Of a DNA stretch of 64,000 nucleotides, positions 11,650 to 22,500 are shown piece after piece. Position 1 is the first letter of the stretch; every line of letters starts with the position of its first letter. This DNA comes from Halicephalobus mephisto (taxonomy: Eukaryota > Nematoda > Chromadorea > Rhabditida > Panagrolaimidae). The DNA lies in NCBI GenBank assembly GCA_009193035.1, contig SWDT01000004.1, forward strand, positions 434,001-498,000, written 5' to 3'. A model generated the notes under the pieces. That model saw only the letters and a program-made list of their open reading frames with translations. It had not been told where the DNA came from and did no database searches. The position numbers and the translations under genes are program-made.

Positions 11650-12003
11650 TGATTTTTTAATTTCTGTCTGACCCTGGATTTGCAATCTTTAAAGATACAA
11701 ATCATCTGTCTTTTCGTGATCTGGGTTTTGCATTCGATGTTATCTTGATCCCGAAAAGGATGAGATTTCTCTCTCTCCTTCACCTAATTTCGATCTCAGT
11801 CTTGTTTATAGATGATGATTTCCGATATCATCTCGATATAACCTTTGGTCTTCTGATTCCAAGAGGAGACTGTACGACGATTGACCCTCGGAGCATTTGG
11901 TCTCTGATTTAATAAAATTTATTTTTTCAGTTTTTGAAAATTTTCAAAGCAATAATCATAATCAAAAAATGAAGTTAAAAAATCGATCATATATAATAGC
12001 TTC
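11650..12003. other. Complex intergenic island beside R1 copy 1
   Basis: Mixed-composition DNA containing two phrases of the type CCCTCGGAGCATTTG(G/A)TC (near 11887 and 12004). The second begins the R1 leader. Similar CCCT..GGCATTT words recur at 29440 and 54530. No open frame is convincing. Confidence 0.35.
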
Positions 12004-12535
12004 CCTCGGAGCATTTGATCCTCAATTTAATCAAATTTATTTTATTTTTTTAGATTAGTATTTAGAGTAGTTGAATTAGACCAATACGGTAATTAAGAAG
12101 TTAAATATATTGTTTAAAAAAAGGAAAGTACTGTAAGAAGGTTATCCTCTACGGTGTTTAGTTTCCTAATTTCGTAATTATCTTTTTAGTTTTAGATTGA
12201 TATTTAGGGTAGTTGAATTAGACAATGGGAGCCAAGTGATGGGGAACTCTGAAAGGGGAACTGAACCGACGGGAGCAGGCCGAGGAGCTGGGGAAGCAGG
12301 GCTGTGCAGTCCACTTGTACTCCTCAGATCACTCCTCCGGTCTCTCCAACCACCTCCCAACAGAGTGTACTGAATACTCCACTTCCCCTGCGGCACTCAC
12401 TCCCTGATTCCGTCTTTTCCGACTAGTTCATCTGGTTTCTGGAATTATTGAAAATACAGTAATTAATGGAATCCAAAAAATTCAGAAATCAGTAAAAATC
12501 ACAGGGATGAAACGCCCCAGGGAGGGACTGTCGTA
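12004..12535 (+). mobile_element. R1 dispersed repeat, copy 1
   Basis: A leader of 120-140 bp units (with GTAGTTGAATTAGACCAATA and AATTAAGAAGTTAAATATAT) is followed by a GC-rich core at about 12220-12420 and a tail ending GGGAGGGACTGTCGT. The core is nearly identical to those of copies 2 and 3, while flanks differ, as expected for a transposed element. No protein, transposase or long terminal inverted repeat is seen. The 72-codon minus-strand frame in the core starts at GTG. Confidence 0.75.
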
Positions 12536-12557
12536 AATTCAAAAAGGAAATTCAACA

Positions 12558-12725
12558 ATGGCCGTTGTTTTGCCAGATTTGTCACTTTTACGATTATTCC
12601 TTTTAAATAATGGCCTCCGAACAAAGTCCAAGGGATTAGTTAAAGAATGGAAGCATTTCATCATCGGAAAATTAACAACAATAAATAAGTCTCAATCCAT
12701 CATTTTTGAATCTTTAAAGTTTTGA
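12558..12725 (+). CDS. Small unassigned open frame, 55 codons
   Basis: An ATG-started frame beginning MAVVLPDLSLLRLFLLNNGL and ending at TGA lies in non-repetitive DNA directly after R1 copy 1. Its length is unusual for such AT-rich sequence, but there is no family resemblance, signal peptide or obvious promoter. It may be a chance frame or an exon of an unseen gene. Confidence 0.2.
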   Translation: MAVVLPDLSLLRLFLLNNGLRTKSKGLVKEWKHFIIGKLTTINKSQSIIFESLKF

Positions 12726-12772
12726 CAGAAAAGACAGTAAGCTTGTGAAAGAAAAAATCAAACATCAGTCGC

Positions 12773-13130
12773 GGCGGGACCAAGACCCGAGATTTGTGGA
12801 ATTTTAAAAGTAAAAATTAATATATTCTATTTAAAAAATTTTATTTATAAATTATTGGTCCCGACACGAATATTATTTAATTCACTTTTTATTGTTAAAT
12901 TAATTTAAAAAATTATAATCAAGTAAATAAATAAATAAAAATAAAACATTCGCGGCGGGACCAAAGCCCGAGATTTGTGGAATTTTAAAAGTAAAAATTA
13001 ATATATTCTATTTAAAAAATTTTATTTATGAATTATTGGTCCCGACACGAATATTATTTAATTCAGTTTTTTACTGTTAAATTAATTTAAAAAATAGTAA
13101 TCAAATTTGAAATCTTTCGTGAAAAGACCA
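12773..13130. repeat. Direct tandem duplication with GCGGCGGGACC head
   Basis: Two nearly identical copies of about 180 bp start at 12773 and 12952 (GCGGCGGGACCAA, then GCCCGAGATTTGTGGAATTT). Each also holds GGTCCCGACACGAATATTAT, so the GGGACC and GGTCCC ends are inverted within each unit. A diverged relative continues to about 13430. Confidence 0.8.
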
Positions 13131-14220
13131 AAATTTTAAGATTTTTATTTTTTTATAAATCTCTAAGTTTTTATTTTTTTATAAATGTTTAAATTTTTAT
13201 TTTTTACAAATTTTTTAAATTTTATTTTTTTTATAAATCTCTAAATTTTTATTTTTTTGTTGATTTTCCTTTAATTTGATTAAAAATTAAAATTCACTAG
13301 ATGTTTATCAAAACAAAATATGATTTCTGAAATAGTGATCCTGACACAAATGTTGTTTGATTTATTTTCGTACTGTAAAATTAATTAAAAAGTAGTATTA
13401 AAATTCGAAATCTTTCGTGACGAAATCAGACTTTTTTAATTTAAATTTTTTTTATAAATTTTTTAATTTAACTTTTTTTTATAAATGTTTAAATTTAAAT
13501 TTTTTTATAAATGTTTAAATTTAAATTTTTTTATAAATTTTTAAATTTTTATTTTTTTTATAAATCTTTAAATTTTTATTTTTTACAAACTTTTTAAATT
13601 TTATTTTTTTATAAATTTTTATTTTTTGTTGATTTTCCTTTAATTTGATTAGAAAATTGAAATTCACTAGATGTTTATCAAAACAAAATATGAATGATTA
13701 AACGCTGATCCTAATTCGGAAGATTTTTGGTTTTTCGACCTGTTAACTTGATTACCGGTTTTGAAAAATGTTTTTTCAAAAACTTCCAAGATTTTTCTAA
13801 ATTCTCACGTATTGCATCATCAAAAAATTAATTTTTATTTTAATTCTAAAATTTTTAAAAATTAAAATTTTAAGATTTTTAAAAATTTTTAAATTTAAAT
13901 TTTTATCTTAATATTTTAATTTATTTTTTTTTAAATTTAAATTTAAATTTTTAAATTTTTTAAAAATCTTAATTTTAATTTTTTTAAAATCTTAATTTTA
14001 ATTTTATAATTTAAATTTTTATTTTAATATTTTAATTTATTTTTTTTTAAATTTAAATTTTTATTTTTTAATTTTTTAAAAAATCTTTATTTTTATTTTC
14101 ATTTTTTAATTTTTTTAAAAATCTTTATTTTTATTTTTAATTTTTTTAAAAATCTTTATTTTTATTTTTAATTTTAAATTTTTTTAAAAATCTTTATTTT
14201 TATTTTTTTTAAAATTCCAA
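13131..14220. repeat. Low-complexity AT tract with diverged repeats
   Basis: Repeats of AAATTTTTATTTTTTTATAA and AATCTTTATTTTTATTTTTA types. A pair of phrases ending TTCACTAGATGTTTATCAAA (13290 and 13662) shows a duplication of about 370 bp. No coding signal. Confidence 0.75.
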
Positions 14221-14639
14221 TGAATCTGATTGTGACCATGGTCTCGTGACGCGGTTCACCCTGACTCAAGGACCCCCGGTTTTTGATAAATAATGACTAA
14301 ATTAATCAAAAAAGAAACTTGAATCAATTTTTGTTTTTGGAGTTTGCCAAATTTTTTCAAACGAGTTTTATAAGAAACAAAGAATTACAATTTTCTAGAA
14401 AAATTTTTTTAATTTTACACTTCCCGAACAGGTTTGGATTATTCACCAAATAAGGTTCCAGAGATATCGGATTAAAGATCGAAATCTAATCGAGGAAGTC
14501 CCTCTGAGGAAAGCCGATGGATGAGATAAACAGGACTTTGATCTATTAGTCAAAAAATTTTTTCGTTGAAAAAAGTTTTTTTTATTCAAACTGGAATCTT
14601 GTGGAACATCCTCGAATTTGAGAATTCAATTGAGGTTTA

Positions 14640-15440
14640 TGGATTTCTCTGAAATCTCCAAATTGTTAAAAATTGAAGATTTTTTAAGTTTTAAAATTCT
14701 AGAAATTTAAAAACTTTACAGAATTCAATGGACACTCCAGAAGTCTCCCAGAATTCAATTGAAGATTCTGGAATTTTCTAAAATATTTTTAAAATTTAAT
14801 AAAAAATTCTGAAATTTTCTAAAATATTTTTAAAATTTAATAAATTTAATATAAAATTCCGAAATTTTCTAGAATATCTTTTTTTTTTTAATTTTCCGAA
14901 ATTTAATAAAGTTTTTGAATTTTTAAAAATTTTATAGGAGCTCCAGAAGTCTCCCAGAATTGAGTTGAAGATTCTGAAATTTTCTAGAATATTTTTTTTT
15001 AAATTTTGAAGTTTCTATCCAAGTTTCCGGAGTGTTCAAACTTTTTGCATAATCTTCCAGAATCCAACAGAATATTTTAAACTTTTCATAATTTTGCATT
15101 TTTTCTAATTTCTCAGAATACGGTAGAATATTTTGAAATTTTTCAAAATTTCACAGATGTTTCTAAAGTTTTTGAAAACTTTGTGTAATTTTTTCGGATT
15201 TTTCAGAATACGATAGAATATTTTGAAATTTCTCGAATTTTTGCATAATTATTTCTAATTTTTCAGAATACGGTAGAATATTCAAATTTTTGCATAATTT
15301 TTTTCTAATTTTTCAGAATACGGTAGAATGTTCAAAATTTTGCATAATTTTTTCGGATTTTTCAAAATACGGTAGAATATTTTAAAATTTTTCGAATTTT
15401 TGCATAATTTTTTCTAATTTTTCGAAATATAGTAGAAAGT
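14640..15440. repeat. Tandem repeats ending in TTTTTCAGAATACGGTAGAAT units
   Basis: From 14640 to 15010 there are 90-110 bp units with CTCCAGAAGTCTCCCAGAAT. From 15090 to 15440 there are about seven 45-70 bp units on TTTTTCAGAATACGGTAGAA plus TTTTTGCATAATTTTTTCTA. No gene seen. Confidence 0.75.
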
Positions 15441-15779
15441 TGGAGTCACGAAAAACCTCAAATTCCGGACTCTCATGGCATTCAGGAACTTGGTCCCGAG
15501 ATAATTTCGTAACAACGCCCATTTGTGTTTTTTGAAATATGTTTTCTTTTTTCTCGGCCAGTCTTGCTGCGAAAAATAAAGGTAACCAAGGTCCCTAAAA
15601 ATGTCAAAAAAATTTTTCTCAAAAAACCAGATTTTTAAACAAAAAAAATCCAATTTTTTTAAACTTTTTTGATTAAATCACTTTCGAGTATTTTTAAAAT
15701 TAAAATTGAGAACGTTCTAGATCGAGATTAAAACGGATCTTTGTCCTATATCGTCCCTTTGGATAAAGAGATATAACTT

Positions 15780-16370
15780 TTGGACTTTTGGAAAAAGAAA
15801 AAGAGAAATATCTTTTAGAATTTTCCAGAAAAAAAAATGCTTTTTAGAATTTTTGAAATTTTCCAAAAAAAAATTATTTTTGAAATTTTCCAAAAAAATT
15901 GATTTTTAGAATTTTCACAAAAGATATAATTTTTAGAATTTTCCAAAAAAATGATTTTTAGAATTTTGGAACAAATTTTTTTTAATATTTTTGAAATTTT
16001 CCAAAAAAATTTTATTAGAATTTTTAGAAATTTTTTTTAGAATTTTTGAAGAAATATTTTTTAGAATTTTTGAAAAAGAAGTATAATTTTTGGACTTTTG
16101 AAAAATAAATTTTTTTAGAATTTTTGAAGAAATTTTTCTTAGAATTTTTGGAACAGAAGTATAATTTTTGGACTTTTGAAAAAAATATTTCTTAGAATTT
16201 TTGAAAAAATATATTTTTTAGAATTTTTGAAAAAGAAGTATAATTTTTGAACTTTTGAAAAAAATATTTCTTAGAATTTTTGAAAAAATATATTTTTTAG
16301 AATTTTTGAAACAGAAGTATAATTTTTGAACTTTTGAGAAAGAGAAATATCTTTTGGACTTTTTGAAAAA
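15780..16370. repeat. Tandem TTTTAGAATTTTTGAA repeat
   Basis: Many copies of units of 17-70 bp, including AGTATAATTTTTGGACTTTT and TTTTTTAGAATTTTTGAAAA. The array ends just upstream of the promoter of the Ala/Glu/Lys-rich gene. Confidence 0.75.
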
Positions 16371-16453
16371 GAAAAAGAGAAATATCGCCTATGGTTCCAC
16401 AAATCAAACGGAGCAATCAGGGCGGGTCTTCGACGTTACGGCACTATTGCGCG

Positions 16454-16462
16454 CTATAAAAG
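16454..16462 (+). promoter_or_regulatory. TATA box of the Ala/Glu/Lys-rich gene
   Basis: CTATAAAAG sits in a GC-richer, non-repetitive stretch (16380-16600), preceded by GCGCG and followed by two AAAGCAGAAAA words. The distance to the ATG at 16659 leaves room for a leader of about 170 bases. That leader includes an acceptor at 16643-16644 (TTTATTTCAG), so the mRNA is probably cis- or trans-spliced just before the start codon. Confidence 0.6.
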
Positions 16463-16658
16463 CAGAAAATGTAAAAGCAGAAAAGGAACAAAACTCTGAA
16501 ATCCGTTTTGAGAAGCAGCTGCTCTTGGACAATTTATGTCAGTTGTCCTATTCGAACTTTATCCATAAAATTGCCATCTCGTGACTTTTAAATTTTTTTA
16601 AAACATTGTTTATATCTTATTTTTAATTACGAAATTTATTTCAGATATCCAAATAAAC

Positions 16659-17504
16659 ATGAAGCTTTCATTGTTGTTCCTTCTTGGTCTCGTTGCCGTA
16701 ACTTTCACTGCTCCATTGCCTGAGGCTGAGGGCGAAGTCGCTGCTCCAGCGGAGGAGAAAAAGGAAGAAGCCGCTCCAGAAGCCCCAGTAGAAGAGAAAA
16801 AAGAAGAAGAAGCCGCTGCTCCAGCTGAAGAGGAGAAGAAAGAAGAAGCCGCTCCAGAAGCCCCAGTAGAAGAGAAGAAAGAAGAAGCCGCTGAAGAGGA
16901 GAAGAAGGAGGAAGAAGCCCCGGCTGCTGATGAGAAGAGAGAAGCTCCGGCTGAGGAGGAGAAGAAAGAAGAACCCGCCGAAGAGGAGAAGAAAGAAGAA
17001 GAAGCCGCTGCTCCTGCCGAGGAAGAGAAGAAGGAGGAAGAAGCCGCTCCTGCTGAGGAGGAAAAGAAGGAAGAAGAAGCTCCAGCTGCTCCTGAAAAGA
17101 GAGAAGCTCCAGCTGAGGAGGAGAAGAAAGAAGAAGCCGCTGCTTCTGCTGAAGAGGAGAAGAAAGAAGAAGCCGCCGAAGAGGACAAGAAGGAGGAAGA
17201 AGCCGCTGCTTCTGCTGAGGAGGAGAAGAAAGAAGAAGCCGCCGAAGAGGAGAAAAAGGAAGAAGAAGCCGCTGTTGCTGATGAGAAGAGAGAAGCTCCG
17301 GCCGACGAAGAAGCCGCTCCAGAAGCCGCTGAAGAGGAAAAGAAGGAAGAAGCCGCTTCTGCCGAGGAAGAAAAGAAGGAAGAAGCCGCTCCAGAAGCTG
17401 CTGCCGAAGAAGAAAAGAAAGAAGAAGCCGCTTCTGCCGAGGAAGAGAAGAAAGAAGAAGCCGCCGCTCCAGAAACCCCTGCTGAAGACAAAAAGGACGA
17501 GTAA
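16659..17504 (+). CDS. Secreted Ala/Glu/Lys-rich repeat protein
   Basis: Intronless frame of 281 codons. Residues 1-18 (MKLSLLFLLGLVAVTFTA) form a clear signal peptide. The rest is a low-complexity chain of units such as EEEKKEEAA, APAEEEKKEE and ADEKREAPA, with almost no aromatic residue and no cysteine. Composition suggests a strongly charged, extended or helical extracellular polymer; function is unknown. The ATG lies 15 bases after a TTTCAG acceptor. The DNA is GC- and purine-rich on this strand, unlike its surroundings, and its internal repeats keep long frames open on the other strand (16610-17578); those are artefacts. Close units differ mainly at synonymous or Ala/Ser/Pro positions, so copy number probably varies between individuals. 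Confidence 0.85.
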   Translation: MKLSLLFLLGLVAVTFTAPLPEAEGEVAAPAEEKKEEAAPEAPVEEKKEEEAAAPAEEEKKEEAAPEAPVEEKKEEAAEEEKKEEEAPAADEKREAPAEEEKKEEPAEEEKKEEEAAAPAEEEKKEEEAAPAEEEKKEEEAPAAPEKREAPAEEEKKEEAAASAEEEKKEEAAEEDKKEEEAAASAEEEKKEEAAEEEKKEEEAAVADEKREAPADEEAAPEAAEEEKKEEAASAEEEKKEEAAPEAAAEEEKKEEAASAEEEKKEEAAAPETPAEDKKDE

Positions 17505-17984
17505 CCGATCTGCTCATGAACGACCAAAGCAATGATTTCGAATTTTAAAGGTAAATAAGCGTTGTGCTTTTGTAGCATACCTAAAATTTAGGTTTTTTAT
17601 AAATTTTTTAATATAAATACATGTATTTCAATTTATTATAAAACATTTTAAAAAAGTTTTTTTGAATTTTTGAATGTTCATCGAAAAATTAAAAAATCGA
17701 AAAATATAATTTTTGTCGTAAAAGTTCGATTTTTTAAAATAATTTTAGTAAAAATAATTTTTTTAAATATATCCGAATCGGATTTTTAAAAATATTCAAA
17801 ATCGGTAATTCAATTTTTTTCGATTTTCTTCTGAATCGAAATAATCCATTTTAATTTTTTTCGTATTTCTGATTTTTAAAAAAATTAATTCAATAAAAAT
17901 AATGAATGTCAAAATTACACTTAATTACAAAAAAGAAGGATTAAAATTTATGAAAATAAAGTAAAAAAAATTTAAAATAAATAG
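17505..17984. other. 3' flank of the Ala/Glu/Lys-rich gene
   Basis: AT-rich, with scattered GAATCG/CGATTTT words and no clear tandem unit. No exact AATAAA was found close to the stop codon. No gene seen. Confidence 0.4.
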
Positions 17985-19345
17985 TGAAAATTTAAGCGAA
18001 AAATAAGAGAATTCGATTTTTTCGAGGCGTTGTATATAGAATTCTTCACAAATATTATTTTGGAAGATAAAAACTATATATAACTAGAAAAAATTAAAAT
18101 CAATAACCTTTGATTTAAAAAATGAAATAATTGTTAAAAATTTAAGCGACAAATAAGCGAATTCGATTTTCCCGAGGCGCGATTTGTGACATTTTTATAT
18201 ATTTATTTGATTTTCTCATTTTATAAAGATAAAAACACATTTCATTGTGAAAGTAATCAGAAGTAGTAGTAGTACAGTAGGAAAAGAACGACAGGGTTCC
18301 GATGATGCCGCGTTTACGACGTGGAACCAACACAGATCCCTCTGTGCAAACGGCATCACCGCTTCTCTCAACCGACAGTTAAGACAATCTATCAATTGGA
18401 CATCTCACCATCCAAGTACCGGATTATTCCCTGATTTTGTACCAAATACATAACTGTTGGAAGAGGCAATAAATAAATAAATAATAATAAAAGAACGACA
18501 GAACATGATCGGAAGTGCCCCAGCCAAGGAAGCCAATTCGCTTCTTTCGACCTGCGATATATCCAATTTTTATACTTCATTTTCTCGCTCCAGAAGAGCA
18601 CTGGTCACAAATGGAAAACGAACTCTGAATGTGTATCCTACGAGTTACGAAAGCAGTGCTTCGTATTGCCAAAGTCGACGGTCAGAGTTCGAGGTCGAAA
18701 GTCGCTCTTCCGGGAAAATCTTCCTTCCAAAGTTACCTCGCCTAGGTTCACAGAGCTCAACATCAATGTTCGAAAATAGAGAATACTTTGATTTAACGTG
18801 GAAATTCAAGATTTCGACGTCGACCTCTGAGAGTCAACTTCGAGCTCACACTATGACTATCAACTTTGACTTCGACTTCAAAGTTTGATCGTCAACTTTG
18901 GCTTTGACTTCTAACTATAACCATCAACTTTGACTTCGACTTCAAAGTTTGATCGTCAACTTTGAAGTCGAACTTTGACTTCGAACTCAAAGTTTGATCG
19001 TCAACTTTGGCTTTGACTTCTAACTATAATCATCAACTTTGAGCTTATACTATAACTATCAACTTTGATGTTGAACTTTGACTTCAACTTCAAAGTTTGA
19101 TCGTCAACTTCGAACCCACACTATGACTATCAACTTTGACTTTGACCTCTAACTGTGACTGTGAACTTTGACAACTCGAAATCGGATAACTTGTTCAAGA
19201 AAATAAACTCGAATAAATCTATGAAATTTAAAATTTTATCCAAATCTTTCGCTCCAAAAGAGCATTCAGAAAAATATAAACACGGATTCTGAATATATAT
19301 CCGATAAAATATAAAATGAGCTATGAAATTTTTTCAAAAAAAACT
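17985..19345 (+). repeat. Left arm of a large inverted repeat
   Basis: This segment reappears in inverted form at about 61435-62990. The stretch 18140-18900 is almost identical in both: frames translated from each copy differ at only about 3 of 63 and 4-5 of about 75 residues. The arm starts with two units of about 120 bp (GAATTCGCTTATTTGTCGCT-type on the reverse strand, four in the right arm). A GC-richer middle follows, then an array of short units around TTTGACTTCGACTTCAAAGT (18880-19170), and finally a diverged satellite unit. No protein family is recognisable. Confidence 0.85.
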
Positions 19346-19527
19346 ACTTTGGACTAAAATTACTTCCCTTGTTAGAACAGAACAATGGTGACCGGGGATT
19401 TGAGGAAAACCGAAGCTAGAGAATCACCGATGGGAGTTAAAGGCAACGGTAGAAAAAATCAGGATCTACAGTATGAGAATACTTCGATGAATAGAAGGAA
19501 ATTATAATTGATCAAATCTAAAATTTT

Positions 19528-22500
19528 TTACCGAGGTGTTTCCTCGGTTGGCAGAGCGTTGTAGCCACCGTCTCGTTGAATTGGAGGATGTTTTTCGTCG
19601 TTTATGAGACTTGCTCGTTCGTGATGAAGTCTGTGTTCTGCGTCGATTTGAGCTAATTGATCTTTGCAATGATGATGAACGATTCCTGCTCCGAAAGCAT
19701 CTCCGATTACGTTGATAGAAGTTCGGAAACGATCACTGAAAAAATATATTTATTAAAATTTTTATTTTTTTTTTTAATTTACAGAAGCCAATCGACGGCG
19801 ACGATGAGAGAAACGTCGGAAACAGGAAGACCGACCGCCGTCAGAACCAGGAGCATCGTGACGAGTCCGGCAGAAGGAACAGAAGCGGCTCCGATCGAGG
19901 CCAAAGTTGCCGTGAGGGATACGGTAACGACCTGTCCCAGAGACAGATGTACCCCGTTCATTTGGGCGATGAAGATAGCGGCCACGGCTTCATAGAGGGC
20001 AGTTCCGTCCATGTTGATCGTGGCTCCTACAGGAAGAACGAATCTAGCCACTCTTCTGTCGACTCCGAGATTCTCCTCGAGACATCTGAAGGTCATCGGA
20101 AGTGTAGCAGAAGACGAAGCCGTTCCAAGGGCCGTGATCCAAGCTTGCAGAAGTCCTTTCATAAATTTATACGGATTCTTCCTTGTGAAAAGGAAAAAAA
20201 TAGCCGGCAAAGATATCAAAGAATGAATCGTGAGGCCGAGGAATACGGTACACATGTACATCGCCAACATCCGGGCGGTGTCGCCCAGGTCGTGGATTCC
20301 GAGGATTTTGCCCATGATGAGACACATGATACCGAGAGGAGAGTACCTGGAATCGTCAGTAGATAAGTTGGAAATTTCCGGATTACGATATCGAGTAATA
20401 AAGTAAGCACTAAGAAGTACCAAAAGTCCTCAAAAAGCAGACATAAAACAAAAATACAGTATAAAATAACACTAACTGACTACTGGGGAAGGTTACGGTA
20501 CTTCTTCAGGATGGATTCTAGGAGGTCCTACATATATAAAAAAGTCTAATTTTTAACTTCATAACAATTGCGAAATTTAACAATCGTCACATTTTTGCAA
20601 ATATTTGACTTTTGTGAAGAAAATTAAAAATAATAGTGACAATTTGGATTTGTTACTAAATTAAAAGTTGCATTTTTTGTGTGTAGAGGTTTTGGATAGT
20701 GTCTATTTTTAACTGAAATTGAAACTTTTTAATCACTATCCGAAATTTACTGGAGACAAAAATAATTATCCAAAAACAGCTCCAATACACAAAAAAGTCT
20801 AATTTTTAGTTTCATAACAATTGCGAAATATGATAATCATTAATTTTTCATGAATATTTGACTTTTTTGAAAAAATTAAAAATAATAGTGACAATTTGGA
20901 TTTGTTACTGAATCAAAAATCACTTCTTTGTGTAGACTAGCCTAAAATGGGTCTTTCTAGAAAGTCCTATCCGAATTTAAATGTTCTCAGAGTTCTAGGT
21001 CAAATTCTATAAAATCTCAAACATGGTCGAATCATCCTGAAAGATTCTGATCTGGTTAGGCAAGATCTCTAGAAAGCTCCAATCCAATATAAATCTATCT
21101 GGAAAATCCCAGTCCATCTGAAACTTTTTAGCAGATCCCAAATACATTTGGATCTATCTAGAAGGTTCCATTTCTGTTGAATATCTTTCTAGAAAATTCT
21201 AATTTAATTTGATATAGATCTTTCTAAAAAATTCTAATTTAATTCGACATAGATTTTTTTAGAAAATTCTAATTTGATTCAACATGGATCTTCCTAAAAA
21301 TTCTAATTTGATTCGACGTAGATCTTTTTAGAAGATCCCAAGCTAGTCTGGATTGTTGTAGGAGATCCTAGTCTGATATGGATCTTTCTAGAAGATCCTG
21401 ATCCATTGTAAATCTCTCTAAAAACCTTTAGATCAAGTTCTAGGAACCCTCAGCTCTGTCTGGAAAAACCTAAACTAGCTTCAACGTTGTGATCCCCAAC
21501 TATTTTAAAAGTCGTTTTTTTGCAGAATTTTCAATGTAATTTAATAATAATCGAACCCACCACATGATGTACATGACCAACTGCATGATGACTTTGTCGA
21601 GAGTCGAGAAGAACTTTACTACGACGTTGGATTCGCCCTCTAACTGCCCCAAAACGATCCCGAAAGCGATGGTGAAGACGATTATCCCGAGGACGTTCAT
21701 TCCGGCCACGTACTCGACGGTTGGCTTCATGTAATCGTAAGTGCCGTTGGCTAGGGCCATCATGTAAGCTGTGTCGTTTTTCTTTACAATTTTAGGCCTT
21801 ACTTTGACGTATTTCGTCTGGACTTGCTGGAAAGTAGCTTGAACGATGTTCTCCGGAAACATGTTCCTGATCAAGTCCAGAAAAGTATCGATCGTGCTGA
21901 CGTTTTTCGTCTCCACCCCTGTCCCTAGGTCTTTCTTAATCGTCGGGTCACCCGGATGAATCGTCAATACCAGGAATATGCCCGTCGTCACAGCTAGAAT
22001 CGTCGTGAAGATATAGTAAGCGATCGCCAGCGACCCCATTCGACCAGAAGATTTGGCGTCCAATGTCGCCAATCCTAAAAAGTAATTTATTTTTCAATTA
22101 TTTTATATAAATTTGCATTTTTAAAACAATATTAACTACATTCAGATTCAAGTAAGAAACTTCCAAAAATATAACAATAAAGTTCATAAATCTTAATCCA
22201 ACTTCATCTGTCAAAAATATTAAATATTAAAATTCAGAATTCAAGATTCTGAAAAATAATTTTTAATTTTTGAGATCAGATTCTGAATTTTTTAATTTTT
22301 ATCAAAAGTATCTGAAATACAGTAATCGAATTTATAAATTCTTAATCGGGATTTATTTAATTGAAATATTAAATATAAAACTTCAGAATTCAAGATTCTC
22401 AAAAATAATTTTAATTTTTGAGATCAGATTCAGAATCTTTATATTACGGTAAAAAATATACAAAGTACAGTAATCAAATCAGTGGGTTCTGAATCTGAAG

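Noticed and set aside
12178..12396. 72-codon frame in the R1 core, repeated at 29698-29952
   Set aside because: The start is GTG, and copy 3 has a one-base difference that shifts the frame, so the conservation is better explained at the DNA or RNA level.
16610..17578. 322-codon minus-strand frame rich in Ser, Ala and Phe
   Set aside because: It is the mirror of the EEKKEEAA repeats of the plus-strand gene, which has the signal peptide, TATA box and splice acceptor. It starts and ends in non-coding flanks.
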